A DNA stretch of 64,000 bases from Cladocopium goreaui (taxonomy: Eukaryota; Sar; Dinophyceae; Suessiales; Symbiodiniaceae): positions 1-64,000 of the forward strand of contig CAMXCT020000504.1 in NCBI GenBank assembly GCA_947184155.2, written 5' to 3'. Position 1 is the first letter of the stretch; the number at the start of each line of letters is the position of its first letter. The translations under genes were made by a program, and so were the position numbers. Under the pieces are notes generated by a model, which made no database searches, was not told the origin of the DNA, and was given only the letters and a program-made list of their open reading frames with translations. Below are positions 53,780 through 64,000 of the stretch, piece after piece.

Positions 53780-55894
53780 AAAATTCGCATGTTTCAAGTC
53801 CAAGTGACAACATCACCACCAGCACGGCCAATAGCGTGCGAACTTCGAAGGGCGCATCACAGAACGGCAACGCGATCTCCATCAAATAGGTGACCAGGAC
53901 GGCCAAAGACTCACCCATGTTCTTTAAAACCTCGGCCAGGGCTCAGTTAGGACCAGGACCGGGTAGGGAATAGACCTGGAAAGCCAGCTTGATGGGGTTG
54001 GTGGGGTGAATCATCCAATCAACTCCATTGATTTTAATTTTGGATGGATGAAATGTTAATGATGGTTCAGTTATATAATGATTATGAATGGAAATCTCTG
54101 CTCAAGTCCAGCAGCTGAATCCAAGTATACCAAGAGATATAAAGTGCTCCATGCCTTTAGCATGTGCGTGGCTGCAACCAGCACGGTGCAACTATCCCAG
54201 CCATAGAAGAAGCCATGCTCAAGCGTTTGGCCATCAAAGGCGACCAAAAAGAACAGCCTCTGTTTGGTCAATGACCCCAAGTCGAAAGGAGAATGAACAT
54301 GTTATAGTATCATATATATATATTACACATACATTAATTACACTATGTTCTATTCATTCCATGTACTTCTAGGCAGATCAGGAAAAGCGAAAACCTTGGC
54401 TCGGATCAAGTGAGCAACAGCAACGTCCGAGACAAGCGCAGCTGGATCGCTTGGATATAGACCGGGTCTTTGAAGTGTTTGGTGTATCTGTCGGTCAAGA
54501 CCGCCGCCAAACACGAAACGGTCACCTTGAGAACTACATTCAGTGTGCCCAGCAGCTTCCGGCTTGAGCCACTTTCATCAGCTGCAAGATCCAAACCTCG
54601 GTGCCCTAAGAGGAGTATGAGTCAGTATGAGTATAACCCCGTTCAACCCTAGTGTGACGGGAGATGAAAACCTCAAGAAAAACTTGCCCAAAGGAAAAGG
54701 AACGAATACGAATATGTTGTAATATGAGTAAAGATGAAAGCCGGCAATTGTTCAAGTGAAGAACACATGTAGACGGACATAGAACAAACGACCAAAGCCA
54801 AGAGGTTCCATTGGAAGAGCGTCTGGCGTTGGCCGCTGATTGCCCAAAGCATCAAGGCGGTGATTAGAAGTCTTGACTGCAGGAGGATCTGGTATGCCCC
54901 ACCACCTAATGAAACGAGACTGCGCATCTCCAAGTAATCTCCAAGACCGAAGAGGAAACCGATCACAATGAAAATCTTCCTGGTGCCGAACTTCTAGCTG
55001 CGCATGGTGAGAGAAGATTCAGGACTTGAATGCATCGACTATGTGCTGCCTACATGACTGGTTATCTATGGCTATCTGGCTATACTACTTTGATTCGACT
55101 TTGATACTATACTTTCATTTCAGAGACTTGTTTGAGATCCTGTGAGATAGCCACGCAAGCACAATTCGATTGACCAAGGTTCAATGGTTTCGGCTTCCAA
55201 ATCTTGTGCCACTCACCCGTTTTCACTGATACGAGTTGGGCCACCATCATTGACATGAACACCTCTGCCAGATTGGCAGTCTGGGGGCCATAGGCAAAGT
55301 ACCTCAAGCTCGACTGGCAACCTAAAGGCAGAGCATGTCTCAGTACTACTAAAGGATACAAAAGGTATCTCAAGGTTACTAGAATACCAATCTCTTGATG
55401 GTGCGAAAAGCAGAAGAATCCAAAAACCCAAGCTTGATGTGGAAGCGCTTTTGTGTGTTGAAAGAATCATCCACTGCAAACATTTCCAATTCCCAGAGCC
55501 CAAAAAATCCAAAAGAAAACTGCCCAGACCCATCTCCATGGGCTCACAAGGCCACTGCAGCCGTGGCACTTTCTCCCTGAAGAATCCACGCTCTTCGAAG
55601 CATCAATCACCTGCAGGGAGTAATGACTCAGAATATTCCCGAAACAGAAGTGTACACAACAGCTACACCCACAAAGAAAAGATGGAACATGATGGAACAG
55701 CTGTTCTACAGCAAGCCCCCGTTGTCAACCTGTTCTTCCCGCCAAGTCACAGTGGGATGAATAGCTCGAATAAATACGAAGAAAACAAAGAGACTCGTCT
55801 TCACTGCTGGACTTGGCTCCCGGGAATCGCTGAACTCTGCCCCAGTGTAGAGCTTCGACGGCTTGGACGCAGCCATTCGCATCTTCATCACCAT
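53780..55894 (-). CDS. nucleotide-sugar transporter (SLC35A-like), six or more exons
   Basis: A probable Golgi/ER membrane carrier of the drug/metabolite superfamily. ATG at 55894 opens a polar N-terminus (AASKPSKLYTGAEFSDSREP). 55321-55217 (TTTAG acceptor, GTGAGT donor) reads YFAYGPQTANLAEVFMSMMV. 54993 to about 54750 reads GFLFGLGDYLEMRSLVSLGG then AYQILLQSRLLITALMLWAI, the helix pair typical of the family. 54581-54434 reads LNVVLKVTVSCLAAVLTDRY then DPVYIQAIQLRL. 54259-54131 is exactly 43 codons and reads FFYGWDSCTVLVAATHMLKA. 53930 to about 53780 reads VLKNMGESLAVLVTYLMEIA. The last two join in phase 0. This order matches UDP-galactose/CMP-sialate carriers; the transported sugar nucleotide is not determinable. 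A small exon near 55440 (GFWILLLFAPSRD) may supply helix 1. Confidence 0.7.
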
Positions 55895-56019
55895 GACTCT
55901 TTCTTAGTCTTTCTTGACTCGTTGTTTTTTTTACCTTTTGCATCCTTTTGCGTCCCGCGAGTGGTTATGCCATCATCTACATGCATCTATAAGAAAAACA
56001 AATAATATATATATATATA

Positions 56020-56329
56020 GATATATATAGATAGATACATCATATTCATTTGGATTCAATCCTTTTCGAAAAGGGTCAATGATGTTAAGTGTCGTGCGCC
56101 TTGCGATCATGATATGTTGCAATAGCGTGAACCAATCAAGAGGTCTGCCGACGAACAAAGCCTCTTTCTTTCTTCCCATTGCCAAATGTTTTGCTTGTTT
56201 CTGCAGTTGCTCCTTCTGGCTGCAGCAATGCAACTCGAAGAAAAACTCATGGTGTCCTGAGTGTCCTGGCCTAGATGACGTCACTCTCTTCCCATTAGGA
56301 AGAAAATAAAACCTTGTCACTCCTGCCAT
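56020..56329 (-). CDS. candidate exon, unknown
   Basis: The frame reads GVTRFYFLPNGKRVTSSRPG, FFFELHCCSQKEQLQKQAKH and RPLDWFTLLQHIMIARRTTL. An antisense plus frame is also open but Cys-heavy. TATATA repeats flank it at 55990-56040. Confidence 0.4.
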
Positions 56330-56454
56330 CCCTGGCCGATTTTGGATGATGACATATTATATGATGAGGTGTTCATAGGTTTTACGTGGATTTTCGTTCG
56401 TGCGGCTCGTCTTCAGGAATGTCTCCCGGAATCTAGCCCAAACGGTCTTTTCCT

Positions 56455-56552
56455 CAAGAGCCTGGTTGCGGCACAACCAGTCCTAACCCATGCTGTCCAT
56501 CTTTCATGCTCAACGAAAAGTCGACCGTGGTTTTGCCGGGACCATTAAGGTC
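56455..56552 (-). CDS. short exon resembling the start of a PDZ-like domain
   Basis: After an acceptor AGTGCAG the frame reads GPGKTTVDFSLSMKDGQHGL then GLVVPQPGS and a stop. The strand followed by a G-L-G-L turn resembles the beginning of PDZ-like domains. A donor-like GTTAGG interrupts it, so the exon may be shorter. 56690-57310 shows no clear gene. Confidence 0.3.
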
Positions 56553-57318
56553 TGCACTCCACTTTCCAGCCGCTCCTGGCATTGGAATATGAAGACACTT
56601 GAAATCAAACAAGATCAAACAAGTAGCCGAGTAGCCCTTGAACTCTGCTCATTCTCTCTGGCCTACGCCATCCAAAGCCTAAGCTGATTGAATTAATTTT
56701 CTACCAAGTTTTGATCTCTTCAGGTCAAGTGGGTCAGTGTCATCCCCAATGGTGCTTTCGCGGCAGGCATGCCCTATATTCCACCCTCCACTGCTCAAGT
56801 TCTGCAAATGTGCGCTTATTACTTGCTTATTACTTCGCAGTGGCATGATTTAAATGATGGCTTCTTTAGTCATGGTCATCGTCGCATCATCAGATTGTGA
56901 TCATCGGCGTCATTCTCAGCATTGTCATCCTCGCCATTGTAAGTCATTGTCATTTTCATCACTACATAATGCCATCATTCAATATCATTCCACCATATTC
57001 CAACCGGGGTTCAGAATTTAAGCGGTGCCGTCTCGTGTGCTCCAAAAAAGGTCCCTCATTTCTTGGCCAATCCACATGCAAAACCCCAGGGTGTGTCTTT
57101 TTGTGACTGAGCAGTCATGTACTCCCACCATGTTGATTATGTTTTGAACTTGTTGGTGAAGGGCGGGTGATCAGAACTACCATGGTCACACTTGAGCTGC
57201 AGGAAATCATCCAACAGCAACAAGCTACCGATCAGTCGATCAATAATATCCAACAATATTATTTTGCTATCATTGTGATGACTATGTCTACTCTACTGTA
57301 ATTTCTCGAACTACGCAA

Positions 57319-57573
57319 CTAGTTTTCTTGGTCTTCGGCGAGACGTGCCCACTCAATTGGGGTGGACTCGAATCGAATTAGACAGAATGTGACAGCATAG
57401 ATTGGATGACAGGCACCCTGGGCAACACAGGCCATCAGCACAAGGTGAGGTACATGGATTGCTCGATCCAGATAGGGCCGCAGCCTTGGCACAGGATGGC
57501 ACAGGTATGTTGGGCAAAAACCGTGAGGGGCCAGGCTGCCAAGCATCATGATGTTGGACTCCTTTTGGACCAT
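57319..57573 (-). CDS. candidate terminal exon, unknown
   Basis: The frame reads CHPVPRLRPYLDRAIHVPHL then VLMACVAQGACHPIYAVTFC and ends EWARLAEDQEN. A plus frame (HHDVGLLLDHWDITLHGDHI) competes for the same bases. Confidence 0.35.
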   Translation of the reverse strand: MVQKESNIMMLGSLAPHGFCPTYLCHPVPRLRPYLDRAIHVPHLVLMACVAQGACHPIYAVTFCLIRFESTPIEWARLAEDQEN

Positions 57574-57833
57574 TGGGATATCACATTACATGGAGATCAC
57601 ATACGCTGCACCAACAATTTAGAGGGCTCGGGCGAAATCATGGCCCGTTCATCCTAGAAATCCGTCAACATCGACAAACGATACTGAGAGGTTCGGAATC
57701 CTTGCAATTTATTCTTCTGCACTGAGCCAATCCGCTGGTCCATTCTAAATTGACAAAATGTAGCTGGCAATCTGAACCATGTTGCCTAAGCAGGTCAGGT
57801 AGTATGGTCAAGTCGTACCAGTCCCTTACAGGT

Positions 57834-58026
57834 TTGTTTGATGCAGGGTCTTGACAGCAGTGACCTTCAGCCACAGCCGCACGTGTTGTTTTTTTTTCAG
57901 CAGTTCCTCACTGTTGTAGCCAAAGTTTGGCCTCGCGGATTCCGCACCAGCTGCTGCTCGAGATGAAATGCTTGGTTCGTCCGCTCTCACTCTGCCATAC
58001 CCCGAAGGCATCCACAAGCACTTCAT
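57834..58026 (-). CDS. exon, unknown, Lys-rich end
   Basis: The frame reads SGYGRVRADEPSISSRAAAG, SARPNFGYNSEELLKKKQHV and RLWLKVTAVKTLHQTN, to a canonical donor GTAAGG. A further island at 57819-57670 (RDWYDLTILPDLLRQHGSDC) may be the next exon. Confidence 0.45.
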
Positions 58027-58029
58027 TAT

Positions 58030-58592
58030 ACTTCATTCGAACCACTCAACCCATTCCATGACTTCTCTATCCCATCCATATCCGTGCACGCCTGTGGTTT
58101 TAACATCTCAGCAGAGGACAGGCGTCCAGCACCCAGCTCCAAAGCCAGCCCTGAAAGGACCATGGCCTGAATTGAGGCACTTGGGCATCCCAAACAGCAA
58201 ACAAGGAACATCGCAACATATCCCAAAGCCAAATTCTGGCACATGATGGGATGACATTTTGACATGCATGTATATATATATATATATTGACATGTGTTGA
58301 TACATTTTGACACATTTTGCAGAACTGGTTCATTGAATTCACGACCATCAGTCAACTTGTTGGCCGCGTTGTAAGGCGCCCTTTATTTGAAGCCCGCAGC
58401 TGCAAACCATCTGCATTCTCCGAGTAACACAACGTTGGAGCATCACCAAGTGCCCAGGAAACTCCTGCGGCAACATCTGTACGGCCATGCCTTTGCAACA
58501 TGCCTTAATACGAGCTGCCTTGTACCCTCCAGGCACATAACCAGAGCTTTCTCTTGAATCCAGGATGATTGCATAACAAACTGACCCGACAC
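58030..58592 (-). CDS. two candidate exons, unknown
   Basis: 58592-58348 reads CYAIILDSRESSGYVPGGYK then MAVQMLPQEFPGHLVMLQRC. 58240-58030, after ATGTGCCAG, reads LALGYVAMFLVCCLGCPSAS then IQAMVLSGLALELGAGRLSS, a hydrophobic pair of helices. They are separated by TATATA repeat. Confidence 0.4.
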
Positions 58593-58859
58593 CCATTGTA
58601 TAATATATATATATAATATGTACATACATATGTTGCCAACGCAATTGTATGCATCTGTATTCCCATTCAATTCACGTGTATCCATGAACCGCCCAGGACA
58701 GGCCCCACCTCGATGTCATCAAGTTCACCTCCCCTGCAGTCTAGTCTGATGTTTTTCCCGGCCAAAATGTGATAAAATCAAATGAAGAACATATAGAGTT
58801 ATATAATTATATATATATGTTATTAGTATATTAGTATATTTGTGTGTGTGAAATAGTTA

Positions 58860-59100
58860 ATGATGAATGTGAATCATTGAAATCACATGAACATATATGA
58901 ACGCTAAATTCTACTACACTGCAGAGCACGTGGTGGCACTTTGCAGTAAACGTCATTCTGTTTGCACATAATGTTTGATTAAAGACAAGAAATCTCTCGT
59001 GGTCAACAAAAATATCTACCGTTCCTTGCCTCAAATAAGAGTCTAAGGTCATAATGTCGGCATCGACCTTCAGCAGTGGCGGTTGGGATGATAGCAACTC
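58860..59100 (-). CDS. candidate exon, unknown
   Basis: The frame reads SQPPLLKVDADIMTLDSYLR then QGTVDIFVDHERFLVFNQTL and CANRMTFTAKCHHVLCS. The VDADIMTLDS run recalls the acidic metal-binding motifs of some glycosyltransferases, which is only a suggestion. Confidence 0.4.
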
Positions 59101-60086
59101 TGAAAGTTATGGCTGGTTCCTATATCACAGTAGCTTGCAGCTTGCTGAACCAGACTCCCAGACTTTCGGTGATCTATGGTGATCTCTGCATCCGGATACT
59201 CTTTATTGCAGCATGGTACAGGATGAGAGCGAGGAATCTGTGCCCACATGACATGTTCATATACAATAAACGACGGACTATAGCACCTGGAAATGTGTTA
59301 GATCGTAAAGTCAGCTTGAATGAAGCCAAAATGACAGCTTCTTGAAGCTGACTGCACCCCAGAACTCCCTGGGCCAACTGCCGGCATACCAACCTTCAGC
59401 GCCAAACGATTCCTGTGGGACCAAATCAAAAGATTGCAGCTATACAAGAAAGCTTTTTCCAAGACTTTTCATGTGCTTCACACATCTGCACAGCATTTTC
59501 TAGACATAGTGCCAAGATCGCTTCCAACATGAATTAGACTTGTTTCTATGTCCAGATCTCGTCTGAATCGTGCTTTCTTGACCTTGGCCTGCAAGCCTAT
59601 GTTGCCATATGTATCCATGTGTTGCCATGTGAGCTGTGAAGATCATGAAGATCGGTGAAACATGTTGTTCCACCAGCCATGAATTCATCGTCACCAAGAA
59701 ATGCTGCCAAGGCTCATGTCATAGGCATATGGACCCCGGTTGAAGAAGACATGTGCCAACAGCAACGCCAAGCGTGGATCCTGCGGCTCCAGTCATAGGA
59801 ATTACAGCGACTTAAAAAGTGGAAGATTTCCTGGAGCCAACATTAACTACAGTAACTGAACCTAATCATCCCTAATCACAATATATCATATATCATCATA
59901 TATCACAATTAACTCAATAGTATAGACAATGTATAGGCCGTATTAGATATCTATATGATTATCATTGATTATCTATAATGATCTATCCCTATCAACATCC
60001 AGTCACCTCCAAAGCCTGGCATGCTGGGGCCGCTGGGGCACCTGGTTCTTGCTTCGAAAGCCGCAAGCCCAAAACGCTGGAGGTAC

Positions 60087-60301
60087 CTGAAGCCACGACA
60101 TCACATGGATTCACATGGCATAAATGGCAGTCTGTGGCCTGAGAGACGGCGAAACTTGCCACATGCCATGACCGCGAGCGGTTGTTTTGCCACTCATCGC
60201 GCTCATGCTGCGTCCATGGATGCTTCATCGAGAAGCGAAGCTCATGTTTCAAATCCTTCGGAGCCAACTGTACTGGCGCCATTGCGGGTGCACCAAGACA
60301 T
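60087..60301 (-). CDS. internal exon, unknown
   Basis: The acceptor TCCCGTGTTTAG precedes 60301 and the canonical donor GTACCT follows 60087. The frame reads MAPVQLAPKDLKHELRFSMK, HPWTQHERDEWQNNRSRSWH and VASFAVSQATDCHLCHVNPC. The CHLCH run is noted. 59200-60080 otherwise shows only short or ambiguous frames. Confidence 0.5.
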
Positions 60302-60730
60302 CTAAACACGGGAGCTGTGCAATGACCCTCCAGGATCCAAAGGCTACAACTATGTTGGTCCTCGGATGTCGTCACTAACAACATACTTCCACTTTGTTTT
60401 CAAACTACTTTCTGGTCGGATCAAGAGAAAGCTAAATCTGGACACCCGAAACCCCGCAACTTGCTTCTAAAAAAGGCGAGGGCTCAAAATGAAGTGCTCA
60501 TTGAAGACATTGAAGTTACTAAGCACTGCTTTTAAATCTTCCAGTTCGGGATATCGTGGGATTCACAATTTTAAGCCATCTGGCCAGGATCTCTTGGCCC
60601 CCTCTTGTAGGGGACTCCTGCTAGCCTGGACTGCCAGCAGGAAAGAGATGAGCCCAGACAAGGGCGAAAGCCAAATGGACAGGGTTGGGCAATTGGCCAA
60701 GTACTCTGAGTACACTTATCTCACAAAATC

Positions 60731-61065
60731 TCACAAGATCTCACAAGTCTCTACCTGCCATTTCAACTTTACAGTTCTGCATGGTGCTCCGCTTGTTTTG
60801 ACTTGTGGATGCAATGCCAGCTTGATATGATGGCGGAGCCAGCCCCAACCCCTCCAATGGCAAATTTGACTCTCACTAGGACGAGAGCTTGGACAAGAGC
60901 CACTTCCCTGCATTCTCTTCACTGATGAAGATGGAGGAAGACAGTGGGTTTAGATAGCTGGAATCTGACACCATGGGGAGCTGCCGTCCTAGCCTAGGCT
61001 GCCTCCTTTTCTTCTTCCCGGTCGCCAAGGCCAAAGGCTTCCTTGCAGAACATGAAGCGAAGCTG
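60731..61065 (-). CDS. candidate exons, unknown
   Basis: About 61065-60890, after an acceptor TTTTGACAG, reads RKPLALATGKKKRRQPRLGR then QLPMVSDSSYLNPLSSSIFI. 60922-60731 is open in another frame (IKLALHPQVKTSGAPCRTVK). A plus frame at 60489-60830 is also open, and I rank it lower because of strand bias. Confidence 0.35.
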
Positions 61066-61241
61066 TCAAAATGCCCCACAACATCCCACAACGGATTCAA
61101 AAGAGGGACCCGCCAACACATGCAGGACATGCTTAAGATACTTACTAAAATACATTAAAATACATTTAATAAATAAAAATACATCAAAATACATCATTTT
61201 GAACTGGCCAAACTAATAACTCAGATTCCAACTTTGGTCTG

Positions 61242-61933
61242 TCAGTGACTGCCGAACGGTGCAGTTCTGTCCTTGATGGCATCCTTGACAATCTGAGCTC
61301 CCACCTTTTGGTGGCAATTTGTCAGCGAGTTGCCATTCACTGCCTGGAGACTGGTGCCAAGGAACGTCTCACGCAAGGTCATGCAAGGTGAAATATGGTA
61401 AAATTTGGTGAAATACAACTGTTGCTTCCCAAAGTTGAAGTGTCCAACCATGCTACAAGCAAACAACACACCATCTCATGATATCTCATGACTTGCCGCG
61501 TTGCCATGGACATCTTAGATATCTTAGTACACCCAAACCCGGAGCCCCTACCCAACCCATATCTACCCATTGCAGCGAGAGGCTTTGAGAATCCATCCCG
61601 GTCGAACATCCAACTTATCCTCCACTACGCAGCCTTTGTCGTTGATGTTGGCCACCTGCAAATGATGGAAAGAAATCACGAGTGGATACAAGGGAAAGTT
61701 ATGGTCCTTCCGGAGTCTTGCGTAATGATCTAGAAACATCTTGGAAAAACAGTGAAAAAATCCAACCGGAGGCAAATGTCAAACCAGATTTGCTCTGTTC
61801 TCTGCAAATGCACGGAATAGCTGCACAGGAAGTCCACCTTAAGTGGCGCTTGCTTATGAGCCATTCGAAAGCCCAAGGGTGCTTTTCTGAAGAACACATC
61901 CACCTCCTTGTCCTCCTTAGCATTTTTCAGGGG
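61242..61933 (-). CDS. PDZ-like domain protein, three terminal exons
   Basis: Exon 61933-61838 (acceptor CAACAACAG, donor GTGGAC) is 32 codons and reads KEDKEVDVFFRKAPLGFRMA. Exon 61655-61584 (acceptor ATCATTTGCAG) is 24 codons: VANINDKGCVVEDKLDVRPG then WILK. Exon 61343-61242 (acceptor AGTCTCCAG) reads AVNGNSLTNCHQKVGAQIVK and ends TAPFGSH and a stop. All junctions are phase 0. Joined, they give the PDZ order: a PLGF carboxylate loop, a V-x-x-(I/V) strand, V-x-P-G-W-x-L, V-N-G, then a final helix. The second intron would start with GC, a known dinoflagellate donor. PDZ-like domains bind peptide tails and scaffold signalling proteins; the partner is unknown. No N-terminal exons were identified. 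Confidence 0.65.
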
Positions 61934-62164
61934 CTGTTGTTGAGACCCTCACCTCTTGGAGAATCAGAGCGGATGAAGCACGTGAAAAGGGGGAGACGGG
62001 GAGACACTCAATGCTTGAACCAACATGAACCAACATAAACCAACAATCCATTTGCCACGAAGGTTTGACTCAAGTCGTCCAAGATCGTGCAAGTCCTTGC
62101 TGACTTTGTGTATCATGGGCGCAGGATTTGAACAGAACAAACCTTCTCAGACCCTGTGGAAAGA

Positions 62165-62461
62165 TCAGGCGCCGTGAACCTTGGATACGGTTTTCAGCCG
62201 TTTTTTTTTTTGGCCAAATCTCCTGCCGGGCAAAGCCATACTGCTGAAGACATAAAGAATTATAAAGATATGCCGAGGGTCATCTGTCAGAAATGTGACT
62301 GTCAATCCCTTGTGCCTTGGCACGGTGGTGAGGCCAGGTTTGGTGCAAGCCGTGAGAATGTAAAAAGATGATTTGAGAGACCCTCCCACGCGAAAAACCA
62401 AGCTACAGTAGCTAGCTTCTGGGGAACATTTGTATTCAGAAGTTTTTTCCCCGTGGTTCAC
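62165..62461 (-). CDS. candidate terminal exon, unknown
   Basis: The frame reads KSSFYILTACTKPGLTTVPR then HKGLTVTFLTDDPRHIFIIL and ends with a basic tail (GRRFGQKKKRLKTVSKVHGA) and a stop. Confidence 0.4.
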   Translation of the reverse strand: MNHGEKTSEYKCSPEASYCSLVFRVGGSLKSSFYILTACTKPGLTTVPRHKGLTVTFLTDDPRHIFIILYVFSSMALPGRRFGQKKKRLKTVSKVHGA

Positions 62462-62741
62462 CTCCCAAGAACATTCAAGAACATCTTGTGCTTGGACAAC
62501 TTACCTGGAAAGTTCCCAAATGAAGCAACATGTGACCCCAAGAGGGTTCACCCCTGAGCCAAATCATCCAAAATCTCAGGCCCACACGGCATAACAGCCT
62601 CAGATGGTGGTCAAATGTAGCCAGTCCCGAAACTGTCAGGTACTTAGTGTATTGTCAGTCTGACAAGGCTTTTCACATCTTTGATACATTTTGTCCCTCT
62701 AAAAAAAGGGGGCCCAATGGGTGGCTCCATCTGAATCTTAC

Positions 62742-62848
62742 TCTCCGGGCAAACAGCTGTGGCTTTGGAAGATTTTAGCAGGTTCGGCAAAGGAAATGGT
62801 GGCAGATGGTCTAGGGATGGCTTTCCTTCTCTCTTGCTCGATCGCCAT
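62742..62848 (-). CDS. exon beginning with ATG, unknown
   Basis: A GAG acceptor is followed by MAIEQERRKAIPRPSATISF then AEPAKIFQSHSCLPG, to a canonical donor GTAAGA. A second minus frame (EGKPSLDHLPPFPLPNLLKS) is also open, but the donor favours the first. Confidence 0.4.
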
Positions 62849-63362
62849 CTCAGGAGATCAGCAGTCAAGCTGAAGGCGAGCTAAAAAGGCGACTTGGCAG
62901 GTCAGCATCCAAGCTCGTTAGCCAGCCGCGTCATATCAACAAGCCACCGCAAAGGTAAAGAACAAATTTCTGTTACTATACATAGGGGGTCAAAGGGATG
63001 AAAATGAATAGGCAAAGATCCTAGCAAATCGTGCAGCCTCTCAGCATGTAAATCTTTCTTTGGCATGCCATTTTATTGGTGTGGTTTGTTCCCCATGGTT
63101 CACCTACCTACCCAAAATGAAGCCGCTTTTGGTGGAAAGCCGTCCATCACCAACCGTTCCAGCTGGTAGTCTGTTCGTGAAATGTGGCAATTGCAGGTTC
63201 AAGTCCAGCCAAGTCACTTCATCAGGATCCTCGGGTGTTGGACAGTCAAAAAAAAGAAGTGTCTCAGGCAAACAAACAATTCAATTCCAATTTATCACAC
63301 TGTAATCAATGGCACACACTTACTCTTCTAGCAACCAAGACCGTGGGTCAAATGGCCAGAAG

Positions 63363-63559
63363 TCATGCTGGGAGTGCCAGTGGGTCTCCGAAGCTACGCT
63401 TGAAACCTTTCTGAGCATGATCGTTGTCAAGCTTCATAGCAAGCACTGCAGGTGTTTCCCATTTGGGACCCCAGAAGGCCGCTGCGCCACAAACGTGCCT
63501 ATGGCTACGATCGCGTCGCGTGATTCTGAGCCAGGCAGCACAAAGTCTCACGAAGGCTG
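63363..63559 (-). CDS. candidate exon, unknown
   Basis: After the acceptor GCATACTGCAG the frame reads AFVRLCAAWLRITRRDRSHR, HVCGAAAFWGPKWETPAVLA and MKLDNDHAQKGFKRSFGDP. Competing frames on both strands are open. 62880-63360 and 63600-64000 show no clear gene beyond a GACCCATGTG 10-bp duplication near 63781. Confidence 0.35.
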
Positions 63560-64000
63560 CAGTATGCATCAGCAAATTTGAACCCTACGAAGATCAACCC
63601 AGGAGATTCCAGAAGCAAAAACGCCGTGAAATACATTTTGGCGAGAGAGGCCATCGAAGTCAGTCACCCGGTTGGCCATAATTCTAAAGTAACCCATTGG
63701 ACAGTCTGATCAACCAGGAGCGCACCGCTTCATCGTCTTCATCAGCAATGGCCTGAGCATCCACGTGGCAGCTGATAGTGGACCCATGTGGACCCATGTG
63801 GAACCACTTGAAGGTTTCATAAGGTTTCTAATCGCTTTTTCTGCTTTCGTCCTGCCAATGCTTCTTAGCAGTACATATCGTTTGGGGAAACTGTCAGCAA
63901 AGACATGAAGCAGGAACTCAGCATGTGGCGATTAGCAAATGCGCAATGTTGGAGCGCTGTTCCTCTGTGAGCCTGGTCACTCAACGCGAATGAACGGAGA

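Noticed and set aside
60489..60830. 113-codon plus frame beginning MKCSLKTLKLLSTAF
   Set aside because: There is no splice support, and minus-strand frames in the same place fit the regional gene direction. It is kept only as a possibility.
1..64000. tRNA, 5S rRNA, snRNA and spliced-leader gene motifs
   Set aside because: I looked for the conserved dinoflagellate spliced-leader core (TTTTGGCTCAAG), tRNA arms and 5S boxes by eye and saw none. A covariance-model scan would be needed to be sure.

Overview
This window looks like nuclear DNA of a dinoflagellate, most likely a coral-symbiont type (Symbiodiniaceae). The evidence is: very dense simple and tandem repeats between short coding islands; many small exons with GT-AG and some GC-AG splice sites, often with G after the acceptor AG; almost all recognisable exons on one strand; and at 35.7-36.5 kb a repeat whose translations (such as NVLRATTACTFSTSQLPKVV) I remember from predicted proteins of that family. 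That memory is not checked. There are no operons, Shine-Dalgarno sites, CRISPR arrays, rRNA or tRNA that I could see.

Layout. 0-2.2 kb: a 127-bp minisatellite, then a 0.88-kb polypyrimidine tract. 2.9-9.3 kb: exon islands, including a gene for an unrecognised polytopic membrane protein (4.2-6.7 kb) and a two-exon 3' end with phase-matched splicing (8.2-8.7 kb). 9.3-11.6 kb: a gene whose exons read as a class I methyltransferase-like domain followed by a protein C10-like domain. 12-21.7 kb: many unrecognised minus-strand exons, a membrane protein with an apparent frameshift (15.4-15.9 kb) and a 22-bp inverted-repeat element (19.15-19.29 kb). 21.8-23.4 kb: a 45-bp repeat encoding a 15-residue repeat. 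24-35.4 kb: unrecognised exons. 35.7-38 kb: the dispersed repeat and a pentanucleotide (ACTAC) array. 40-40.6 kb: an AT-rich array. 42-44.7 kb: a 55-bp minisatellite, a damaged transposase fragment and exons of a potassium channel. 46-50 kb: more exons. 50.3-51.7 kb: an uninterrupted MFS transporter gene. 52-64 kb: the most gene-dense part, with a nucleotide-sugar transporter (53.8-55.9 kb) and a PDZ-like protein (61.2-61.9 kb).

The genes do not form an obvious pathway. The recognised ones are mostly membrane proteins: a K+ channel, an MFS carrier, a sugar-nucleotide carrier and two unassigned polytopic proteins. Nearly all exons are on the minus strand, as in the long one-direction gene runs known in dinoflagellates. 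Exon limits are my own reading of splice motifs and frame continuity. Where two exons join in matching phase across a recognisable domain I give higher confidence. Several islands are open on both strands; there the strand call leans on the regional bias and is marked down. Unless stated otherwise, no product is assigned because I recognised none.
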